Shown in pieces: positions 1 through 5,077 of a stretch of 5,077 bases of DNA. Numbering within the stretch: the stretch's first letter is position 1; each line of letters begins with the position of its first letter. Origin of the DNA: Rikenellaceae bacterium (GTDB taxonomy: Bacteria > Bacteroidota > Bacteroidia > Bacteroidales > Rikenellaceae); assembly GCA_021203585.1 (NCBI GenBank), contig JAJQAW010000312.1, positions 1 through 5,077 of the forward strand, given 5' to 3'. The position numbers were made by a program, and so were the translations under genes. The notes under the pieces are model-generated. The model did not search any database. It worked only from the letters and a program-made list of their open reading frames with translations, and was not told the DNA's origin.

Positions 1-1365
1 GTGTTCGTAATCCCGAACAATCCGGCGGATCAGACGGTTATCCGTGGTCGGTACCCGGGTGAGATTATCGATGGAAATGGAAGTCAGCGCGGAAATGTAA
101 ATTTTATACTTTAACTCATCCGATATTTCTGCGGTTAGGCGTGGGTTCAGGGCATGAATGCCTTCCAAGATTAAGACCGATTTTTCTTCAAACCGCAATA
201 TAAAACTATTCGGAATGCTCTTACCCGTCAGGAAATCATACCGGGGAACGGAAACCTCCTCTCCGTTCATCAGAGCCAGCAGATGGTCGTTGAACAAGGA
301 GACATCCAACGCCTCCAACGCTTCGAAATCGTGCTCTCCATCCTCATCGATGGGGGTTTTGTCCCGGTCCACAAAATAATTATCCAAGGAGATCATGACC
401 GGATGCAGTCCCAGCACCTGCAACTGGATCCCAAGGCGCTTGGAGAAAGTGGTCTTGCCGCTGGAGGAGGGCCCGGAAATCAGGATGATCCGTCCGGCTC
501 CCCGTTTGTGCCGCTCATTGATGGCATCCGCGATCGAGGCAACTTTTTTCTCGTGAAAGGCTTCGGCAATTTTAATCATATCGCTGCCCTGGCCGGCCAG
601 CATCTTTCCGTTTACCGCACCGACCGTTCCCACTCCCAGCACATTCACCCAATCTTTGTACTCCTGAAAAATATCGAACATTTTATCCTGCGGAATCATG
701 TCCTCCAGTTTATCCGGTTCGGTACGCCGCGGTTTGGAAATGTAAATGCCGTTGTAATATTTTTTCAGTTCGAACAACTCGATAAATCGGGTGGAAGGAG
801 CCAGCGCCCCGTAGAAATAACCCGGTAAATCCGCCAGCCGATACATTTTGACATACAGATGCGGTCGGGTTTCGAGCAATTGAATTTTATCGTAGAATCC
901 GAATTCGCGGCAAATCTCTTCGGCTTCCGTATAAAGCACTTTTTCCCAGACGATGGGGATATTCTGTTCCACCAATTCCCGCATGCGGGCTTGTATGGAA
1001 GCGATTTGTTGTTCGGTAGGCGGTTCCATATCCAGGATTTCGGCATAAAATCCCTTGGCAACCGTATATTTGACGGTAAGCCGCTTATCCGGGAACAGGT
1101 CGGTCACCGCTTTTTGCATGATAAAAATCAGGGTCCGCTCATACACCCGCATGCCCTCGAAATGGGTGATGTCGATAAACCGTACCGATACCGGATCGAA
1201 AATACGGTAACCCAATTCTTTGACCACATTATTGACATAGGCGGCTAGAAAAGGGTAGGGGTTCTGAAGGGAAATCATTCGGATCACCTCGTTCAGCGAA
1301 GTTCCCATTTCTACATAGAGCGGTTTTCCCGTATTCTCACAAATTATTTTGACTGTTCCGTTCAT
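1..1365 (-). CDS. TGS-domain nucleoside (uridine-type) kinase, partial (C-terminus off left edge)
   Basis: This cytoplasmic P-loop kinase is expected to transfer the gamma-phosphate of ATP to a nucleoside, most likely uridine or cytidine (pyrimidine salvage). The reading frame is open from ATG at 1365 to the window edge, giving 455 residues; the family is usually about 550, so roughly 100 are missing. Residues ~1-65 resemble a TGS domain. Residues ~70-210 resemble the second N-terminal (SAD) domain of threonyl-tRNA synthetase. Residues ~290 onward are a phosphoribulokinase/uridine-kinase domain: Walker A GPSSSGKT (298-305), SLDNYF (326-331), PRYDF (374-378), Walker B-like LILEG (398-402) and the LID arginines in DNRLIRRIVRD (442-452). 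The start is supported by the TGS domain beginning at once and by an A-rich leader with no Shine-Dalgarno sequence, usual in Bacteroidetes. The gene diverges from the peptidase. The domain architecture is a confident call; the exact substrate is inferred from the family. Confidence 0.9.
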   Translation of the reverse strand, partial: MNGTVKIICENTGKPLYVEMGTSLNEVIRMISLQNPYPFLAAYVNNVVKELGYRIFDPVSVRFIDITHFEGMRVYERTLIFIMQKAVTDLFPDKRLTVKYTVAKGFYAEILDMEPPTEQQIASIQARMRELVEQNIPIVWEKVLYTEAEEICREFGFYDKIQLLETRPHLYVKMYRLADLPGYFYGALAPSTRFIELFELKKYYNGIYISKPRRTEPDKLEDMIPQDKMFDIFQEYKDWVNVLGVGTVGAVNGKMLAGQGSDMIKIAEAFHEKKVASIADAINERHKRGAGRIILISGPSSSGKTTFSKRLGIQLQVLGLHPVMISLDNYFVDRDKTPIDEDGEHDFEALEALDVSLFNDHLLALMNGEEVSVPRYDFLTGKSIPNSFILRFEEKSVLILEGIHALNPRLTAEISDELKYKIYISALTSISIDNLTRVPTTDNRLIRRIVRDYEH

Positions 1366-1382
1366 TGTTATTTCTTTTAAAA

Positions 1383-1397
1383 GCCGCTGCGAGCGGC
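1383..1397 (-). promoter_or_regulatory. Small GC-rich hairpin in the kinase 5' leader
   Basis: GCCGCT and AGCGGC are perfect complements around a 3-base loop. Read on the minus strand the stem is followed by TTTT and then A-rich sequence up to the kinase ATG 17 bases later, so it lies inside the predicted ~42-base leader. A six-pair stem with a short T-run is too weak to call a terminator or attenuator. It may affect mRNA stability or translation, or be chance. Confidence 0.35.
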
Positions 1398-1412
1398 CGG
1401 GAGATTTGGAGC

Positions 1413-1444
1413 TAAAATTAGCACAATTCCCAGAGGTAAACAAA
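1413..1444 (-). promoter_or_regulatory. Bacteroidetes-type promoter for the kinase gene
   Basis: On the minus strand a perfect -33 box TTTG (1444-1441) is followed, after 20 bases, by TAATTTTA (1420-1413), which matches 7 of 8 positions of TAnnTTTG, the -7 consensus of the primary Bacteroidetes sigma factor. Transcription would start near 1408 and give a leader of roughly 42 bases. The -7 box sits inside a small palindrome (GCTAA, AA, TTAGC at 1411-1422). Confidence 0.6.
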
Positions 1445-1498
1445 AAATGCACCGTGATTTCGTGCCTCGGGCTCCGCAACGGAACATCACCGGCGAAA

Positions 1499-1528
1499 TT
1501 CCGGACAGCAGCGACTCCCTGTCCGGAA
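1499..1528. repeat. Perfect 10-bp inverted repeat between divergent promoters
   Basis: TTCCGGACAG (1499-1508) and CTGTCCGGAA (1519-1528) are exact reverse complements around a 10-base loop, so the arm centres are 20 bp apart, about two helical turns. On the plus strand the right arm is followed by A then TTTT (1530-1533), which gives it a terminator-like look. It lies upstream of both predicted promoters and outside both predicted transcripts. It could be an operator for a dimeric regulator serving one or both genes, or the terminator of an unrecognised short rightward transcript. The repeat is seen directly; its role is inference. Confidence 0.6.
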
Positions 1529-1622
1529 ATTTTCAGGCCGGTACCGTGGGGTGCGGGGTAGCGAGGCTTTCGGAGGGAGCAGGCAAGAGGCAAAGGCCGG
1601 TTAAAAACTTTGGACAATCCCC

Positions 1623-1652
1623 TTGCCCGACCGTGAATCCTTTTTACATTTG
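1623..1652 (+). promoter_or_regulatory. Bacteroidetes-type promoter for the M13 peptidase gene
   Basis: TACATTTG (1645-1652) is a full match to the -7 consensus TAnnTTTG. Nineteen bases upstream lies TTG (1623-1625), a partial -33 box. Transcription would start near 1657, leaving a very short A-rich leader of about 16 bases with no Shine-Dalgarno sequence before the ATG at 1673. This supports that start codon. Confidence 0.65.
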
Positions 1653-1672
1653 TACCATAAAAAAACTATCTC

Positions 1673-3718
1673 ATGAAGAAATCTTACTGTTTGCCCATGG
1701 CAATGGCTTTGTTAGCGATGACCGGTTGTGGAACCGATAGCTCCCAACCGCAGAGCGCCGGAATTTTGTTGGAAAATCTGGATACCACGGCTCTTCCCGG
1801 CACTGATTTTTACCAATTTGCTACCGGAGGGTGGAGCGCAGCTCATCCGTTGACAGACGAGTATTCGCGGTTCGGATCGTTCGACCAGTTGGCCGAGAAC
1901 AACCGGGAACAACTCAACGAACTAATCGGCGAGATTGCCACCCGTTCGAATGCGCCGGGGACCATTTCCTACAAAATAGCCACGATTTACAACCAGGTGA
2001 TAGACAGCGTAAAACGCAATGCCGACGGAGTCGAACCGATCCGCGCGCAACTGGCTCGGATCGCCGCGCTCGAATCACCCGAAGACGTGAAGGCTTATCT
2101 GGCCGCAACGGCCCCGGAAGGCTTCTCGGCTTATTTCGGCTTTTACGTCGGTGCGGATGAAATGAACAGTGCGATGAATATAATCAATCTCTATCAGGGC
2201 GGTGTAGGCATGGGTAACCGCGACTATTACCTCGATCAGGACGAGCATTCCCAGGAACTGCGCGCCAAGTACCTCGAGCACATAGAGAAGATGTTTGCCC
2301 TGGCCGGTTTTTCGGCGGAAGAGGCCGCGGCCAAAGCCGGAAAAATCATGCGGATCGAAACCGATCTGGCCGAGGTGCTGTACGACCGAATAAAATTACG
2401 TGATCCGCAGGCCAATTACAACAAAATGACGATCGATCAACTGCAGGAGAATATCTCGGGCCTAAACTGGTCGTGGTATTTTACCGAATTGGGCGCACCC
2501 GGCGTACAGGAAGTGGTGGTCGGTCAGGTGGAGCCGATTCGATTCGCCGTACAACAGATCAACACGCTGCCGATGGATGCCCAAATCGCTTACTTGGAAT
2601 GGAAGCTGATCAACCGTTCGGCCGATTACCTGAACGATGCGATGGAGGAGCAGGATTTCGATTTTTACAGCAAGACACTCTCCGGGGTACAATCTATGCA
2701 GCCGCTCTGGAAAAGGGCCGTGAGCGCCGTAAACGGATTCCTGGGCGAGGCGGTAGGACAAATGTATGTCGAAAAATACTTCCCACCGGCAGCCAAACAA
2801 CGGATGCTCCATTTGGTGGACAACCTGAAAGAGGCTTTGGGCGACCGCATCAGCCAGTTGGATTGGATGAGCGATCAAACCAAAGCCAAAGCCCACGAAA
2901 AACTGTCTACGTTTTATGTGAAAATCGGATACCCGGATAAATGGAAAGACTATTCTTCGCTAGATATCCAGCCGGACAGCTACTGGAACAACGTCCTGCG
3001 GGCCAGTCGTTTTTATTTTGAGGAAATGATGGACAAGGTCGGCAAACCGGTCGATAAGGACGAATGGCACATGACCCCTCAGACGGTAAATGCTTATTAC
3101 AACCCGACCACCAACGAGATTTGTTTCCCGGCCGGGATCCTGCAGTACCCGTTCTTCGATATGCAAGCGGACGACGCGTTTAACTACGGAGCGATCGGGG
3201 TAGTGATCGGCCACGAAATGACCCACGGATTTGACGACCAGGGCCGTCAGTACGATAAGGACGGCAATATGAACGATTGGTGGACCGCCGCCGATGCCGA
3301 ACAATTCGAGGCCCGTGCCGATAAACTGGCTGAATTTTTTAACAACATCGAAGTATTACCCGGTTTGTATGCCAACGGACGATTTACCTTGGGGGAAAAT
3401 ATAGCCGATCAGGGCGGTCTGGTCGTTTCCTACGAAGCGTTCAAAAAAGCGACTCGGGATAATCCTCTCCCGGAAAAAGAAGGATTTACTCCGGAACAAC
3501 GCTTTTTCCTGGCCTACGCCGGAGTATGGGCGGGCAATATCCGCGATGAGGAAATCCGGCGGCTCACCATGATCGATCCCCATTCGTTGGGTAAATGGCG
3601 TGTCGATGTCACATTGCCTCACGTAGCCCCGTGGTACGATGCGTTCGATATCACACCGGAAGATCCGATGTACATCACTCCGCAAGAGCGTGCGGTAGTT
3701 TGGTGGCAGAATTTCTAG
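1673..3718 (+). CDS. pepO: M13-family zinc metallopeptidase (PepO/neprilysin-like), predicted lipoprotein
   Basis: This 681-residue endopeptidase is expected to cleave peptides with a zinc-bound water. Its length fits bacterial M13 enzymes. Residues 1-19 form a lipoprotein signal peptide ending in AMTGC, with Cys19 the likely lipidated residue, so it should be membrane-anchored in the envelope. The N-terminal M13 domain starts with DFYQFATGGW (45-54). The catalytic domain shows NAYY (473-476), HEMTH (zinc ligands His514 and His518, catalytic Glu515), ENIAD (third ligand Glu575, with Asp579) and DPHSLGKWRV, with His637 and Arg643 matching neprilysin His711 and Arg717. Spacing between these motifs follows neprilysin closely, so the enzyme looks active. 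The disulphide cysteines of animal homologues are absent, as usual in bacteria. The chain runs four residues (WQNF) past the Trp677 that aligns with the usual terminal tryptophan. It has its own promoter and terminator, so it is probably monocistronic. Natural substrates are unknown; a role in peptide nutrition is inferred. Confidence 0.95.
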   Translation: MKKSYCLPMAMALLAMTGCGTDSSQPQSAGILLENLDTTALPGTDFYQFATGGWSAAHPLTDEYSRFGSFDQLAENNREQLNELIGEIATRSNAPGTISYKIATIYNQVIDSVKRNADGVEPIRAQLARIAALESPEDVKAYLAATAPEGFSAYFGFYVGADEMNSAMNIINLYQGGVGMGNRDYYLDQDEHSQELRAKYLEHIEKMFALAGFSAEEAAAKAGKIMRIETDLAEVLYDRIKLRDPQANYNKMTIDQLQENISGLNWSWYFTELGAPGVQEVVVGQVEPIRFAVQQINTLPMDAQIAYLEWKLINRSADYLNDAMEEQDFDFYSKTLSGVQSMQPLWKRAVSAVNGFLGEAVGQMYVEKYFPPAAKQRMLHLVDNLKEALGDRISQLDWMSDQTKAKAHEKLSTFYVKIGYPDKWKDYSSLDIQPDSYWNNVLRASRFYFEEMMDKVGKPVDKDEWHMTPQTVNAYYNPTTNEICFPAGILQYPFFDMQADDAFNYGAIGVVIGHEMTHGFDDQGRQYDKDGNMNDWWTAADAEQFEARADKLAEFFNNIEVLPGLYANGRFTLGENIADQGGLVVSYEAFKKATRDNPLPEKEGFTPEQRFFLAYAGVWAGNIRDEEIRRLTMIDPHSLGKWRVDVTLPHVAPWYDAFDITPEDPMYITPQERAVVWWQNF

Positions 3719-3723
3719 TATCA

Positions 3724-3757
3724 AAAAAGGAGTACTCCGTGCGGAGTGCTCCTTTTT
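3724..3757. terminator. Bidirectional intrinsic terminator between convergent genes
   Basis: Beginning six bases after the peptidase stop, AAAAAGGAGTACTCC and GGAGTGCTCCTTTTT form a long stem broken only by one G-U wobble, closing on a GTGC tetraloop. The T-run (3753-3757) terminates rightward transcription. The A-run on the other arm (3723-3728) reads as T's on the minus strand, so it can also stop the convergent araC-family transcript. The 163 bases from 3758 to 3920 show no second clear terminator and no convincing gene, so the regulator mRNA may carry a 3' tail of about 165 bases plus the hairpin. Confidence 0.85.
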
Positions 3758-3920
3758 CGATATCGGGTAGGGTACCGGTTTTTTCGGTCGTCTCGTAGAA
3801 CTGTGAATCTCCTGCATAAACAAACTCATCGAATCGATCGGGAATTTCCTGCAGCCAAAAAAATGAATGTACCTGCTCGAACGGGTTACTATCGGAAGGA
3901 CTTTCGCATGCGTGAGCCGT

Positions 3921-4808
3921 TCATTCACCCATCCGGTATTGCAAGGGGGTTATTCCGACATATTTTTTAAAGAACCGGCCAAAGAAAGAGGGATTGGGAA
4001 ATTGCAGCATTTCCGATATCTGTTGTACCGTCTGCGTGCTGTATTTGAGCTGAACTTTGGCGTCCATGATCAGTGCGTACCGAATCCATTCCGGGACACT
4101 CTTTCCGCTGTTCTTCTTGATTAAAGTAGATAAGTATTTTGGGGTCAGGCAGAGTTGGTCGGCATAAAATTCGACGTTTCTTTCGGTGCGGTAGTGTTCC
4201 CGGACCAACCGGGCGAATTGCTCCATAATTTCCTCGCTGTGGGTTTTTTGCCGGACTACCGTTTTGCCCCGTTGTTTCAGAAAGATGTAACCGATTTCAT
4301 AAAACAGCGAGAGAATAAGATGCTGCATGATTTGTTTGTGGTAGGGATTATTTTCATCGATCGACTTGCCGGAAATGTATCGGCCCCAGTTGACGATCAG
4401 CCGGATATCCTGCTCGGAAAGTTCCAGTAGCGGATTTTTCATGATTTCGGACATAATCGGCAGAATGGTTTTGAGTTGCATGCCGTCGAAAAACTCGCGC
4501 GAAATCCCGACAATGTAAGATTTGAAATCCGGTAAATGTTCGTGATACTGGATCACTGAATTACCCGGAATCACCAGCATGTGTCCCTGCCTCAAGGTAA
4601 GCCGCTGCAGGTTCAGTGTCAATACGGCTTCCCCTTCCAGACAAAGGGCTAGTGCGCTCCCTTCCAATTGAATGGGTTCATTGAATATATCGGTAGGGAC
4701 GTTCAATTGGCTCGGATCGCCGACGATAAACTCGGAATTCACATGGTGTTCGCCTAAGGCCGCTTTCAGCTCGAAAAAAGAAAGCTGCCGGAAATCGATT
4801 TTGTTCAT
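3921..4808 (-). CDS. AraC-family transcriptional regulator
   Basis: This 295-residue DNA-binding protein is of typical length for the family. Residues ~40-100 look like the cupin-type sensing domain, a beta-rich stretch including LALCLEGEAVLTL and GHMLVIPGN. Residues ~115-185 form a helical linker region. The C-terminal domain has two helix-turn-helix units: the first around 212-232 (FYADQLCLTPKYLSTLIKK), the second around 261-290, ending in the family signature (SFFGRFFKKYVGITPLQYR, 274-292). The ATG at 4808 is chosen because a -7 promoter box lies just 20 bases upstream and the leader is A/T-rich without a Shine-Dalgarno sequence. The gene converges on the peptidase gene and diverges from a secreted-protein gene, with 112 bases between the two starts. 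That arrangement is common for a regulator controlling its divergent neighbour and itself. The effector is not identifiable from the sequence. Confidence 0.92.
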   Translation of the reverse strand: MNKIDFRQLSFFELKAALGEHHVNSEFIVGDPSQLNVPTDIFNEPIQLEGSALALCLEGEAVLTLNLQRLTLRQGHMLVIPGNSVIQYHEHLPDFKSYIVGISREFFDGMQLKTILPIMSEIMKNPLLELSEQDIRLIVNWGRYISGKSIDENNPYHKQIMQHLILSLFYEIGYIFLKQRGKTVVRQKTHSEEIMEQFARLVREHYRTERNVEFYADQLCLTPKYLSTLIKKNSGKSVPEWIRYALIMDAKVQLKYSTQTVQQISEMLQFPNPSFFGRFFKKYVGITPLQYRMGE

Positions 4809-4828
4809 ATACTTAAGTTCGGTTTTAA

Positions 4829-4836
4829 CAAATATA
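4829..4836 (-). promoter_or_regulatory. -7 promoter element of the araC-family gene
   Basis: On the minus strand the sequence reads TATATTTG, a full match to the Bacteroidetes -7 consensus TAnnTTTG, placing the transcript start near 4824 and giving a leader of about 15 bases. No clean TTTG -33 box lies at the usual 19-21 base spacing; the nearest is TTTC at 22. A weak -33 box would fit a promoter that needs an activator, but that is inference. Confidence 0.5.
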
Positions 4837-4839
4837 GAC

Positions 4840-4876
4840 TTTTTGGCAATGAATTTGTGAAACCTTTTGCCATAAA
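4840..4876. repeat. Near-perfect inverted repeat in the divergent control region
   Basis: TTTTTGGCAA (4840-4849) and TTGCCATAAA (4867-4876) are reverse complements at 9 of 10 positions, with the inner six (TGGCAA/TTGCCA) exact, around a 17-base spacer. The left arm lies just upstream of the regulator's -7 box. The right arm overlaps the candidate -33 box of the rightward gene. It is a plausible operator for the adjacent AraC-family protein, though many members of that family prefer direct repeats. Confidence 0.45.
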
Positions 4877-4895
4877 ACCGGCTCCGCTATGGTTA
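4866..4895 (+). promoter_or_regulatory. Candidate weak promoter for the rightward secreted-protein gene
   Basis: TTTG (4866-4869) is followed after 18 bases by TATGGTTA (4888-4895), which matches 6 of 8 positions of TAnnTTTG. The spacing is a little short and the -7 box imperfect, so this is tentative. It would give a leader of about 20 bases. A poor core promoter overlapped by an inverted repeat would fit regulated expression. Confidence 0.25.
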
Positions 4896-4920
4896 TCACC
4901 AAAAATTATAGCCTTATCTT

Positions 4921-5077
4921 ATGGAACGATTCACCGTTGGGATTATTTTAAATCTGTTGTTTTTTTCCATCCAGGCAGCCGCGCAGGACACTCCCCTCGA
5001 CTCCTTACGTAAACAGGACCAGTTTCTGGCTGAACAAACTATTTTTCGTCCCGCCTTTGTGAACCTGGACGAACGAA
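4921..5077 (+). CDS. Exported protein of unknown function, partial (C-terminus off right edge)
   Basis: Only the first 52 codons are visible. Residues 1-21 form a Sec signal peptide: a short MERF start, a hydrophobic core (VGIILNLLFFSI) and an Ala19-Ala20-Ala21 cleavage site before Gln22-Asp23, a common Bacteroidetes pattern for periplasmic or outer-membrane proteins. There is no lipobox cysteine. The mature start is polar and charged (DTPLDSLRKQDQFLAEQ) and then reads TIFRPAFVNLDER; I do not recognise a family from it. The ATG is chosen because the signal peptide begins there directly, with no Shine-Dalgarno sequence but an A/T-rich leader. The gene is divergent from the AraC-family regulator and is its most likely target by position. 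The visible part is too short for a functional call. Confidence 0.75.
   Translation, partial: MERFTVGIILNLLFFSIQAAAQDTPLDSLRKQDQFLAEQTIFRPAFVNLDER

Larger units (their letters stand above)
1366..1672. other. Divergent intergenic region between kinase and peptidase genes
   Basis: These 307 bases separate two divergent genes. I see no convincing gene in them; short frames here show no family resemblance and one merely runs into the peptidase start out of frame. The region holds a leftward promoter and leader hairpin next to the kinase, a 10-bp inverted repeat near its middle, a G-rich and purine-biased stretch on the plus strand at about 1547-1600, and a rightward promoter next to the peptidase. 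Confidence 0.7.

Noticed and set aside
283..1248. Plus-strand open frames of 181 and 129 codons (283-828, 859-1248)
   Set aside because: They lie antisense to the kinase, whose frame shows Walker motifs and full domain homology; their translations resemble no family.
1547..1600. G-rich purine-biased stretch as a possible G-quadruplex
   Set aside because: Only three runs of three or more G's are closely spaced, so a stable three-tier quadruplex is not supported.
1447..1740. Plus-strand 97-codon open frame overlapping the start of the peptidase gene
   Set aside because: It begins upstream of the peptidase promoter, overlaps the signal-peptide region out of frame and has an implausible composition.
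2462..3304. Minus-strand open frames of 144 and 114 codons inside the peptidase gene (2462-2896, 2960-3304)
   Set aside because: They are antisense shadows of a coding frame with conserved M13 motifs and have no promoter or recognisable product.
3905..3912. CGCATGCG palindrome just past the araC-family stop
   Set aside because: It is an 8-bp self-complementary word with no loop or T-run, too short to call a terminator or site.
3356..3928. Minus-strand 190-codon open frame starting with GTG and overlapping the end of the araC-family gene
   Set aside because: The overlap hints at translational coupling, but the frame runs through the strong terminator and then antisense through the peptidase's catalytic domain, with no recognisable domain.

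Overview
The window looks like chromosomal DNA from a member of the Bacteroidota, probably a Bacteroidales-type gut or oral commensal; the genus cannot be fixed by eye. The evidence is fourfold. Two good promoters match the Bacteroidetes sigma consensus (TTTG at -33, TAnnTTTG at -7). Starts are preceded by A-rich leaders without Shine-Dalgarno sequences. One gene encodes a Bacteroidetes-style kinase with a threonyl-tRNA-synthetase-like N-terminus. The exported proteins carry typical lipobox or 'AAAQD' signal peptides. Base composition is moderate, roughly half G+C.

Layout: (1) 1-1365, minus strand: the first 455 codons of a TGS/SAD/P-loop nucleoside (uridine-type) kinase whose C-terminus runs off the left edge. 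(2) 1366-1672: a divergent intergenic region with a leftward promoter for the kinase, a rightward promoter for the peptidase, and between them a perfect 10-bp inverted repeat that belongs to neither predicted transcript. (3) 1673-3718, plus strand: a complete M13 (neprilysin/PepO-like) zinc metallopeptidase predicted to be a lipoprotein. (4) 3724-3757: a strong hairpin with A- and T-tracts on both sides, usable as a terminator from either direction. (5) 3921-4808, minus strand: a complete AraC-family regulator, convergent with the peptidase. (6) 4809-4920: a divergent control region with a promoter for the regulator and a near-perfect inverted repeat spanning both candidate promoters. (7) 4921-5077, plus strand: the start of an exported protein of unknown function that runs off the right edge.

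How the genes relate: all appear to be separate transcription units. The kinase and peptidase share only a divergent promoter region. The regulator is most plausibly tied to itself and to the divergent secreted-protein gene, through the inverted repeat between them. I see no phage, transposon, CRISPR, defence-system, tRNA or rRNA signature. The window is mostly ordinary. The features most worth a second look are the ThrRS-derived N-terminal half of the kinase, which has lost its editing-site residues, and the two intergenic inverted repeats.
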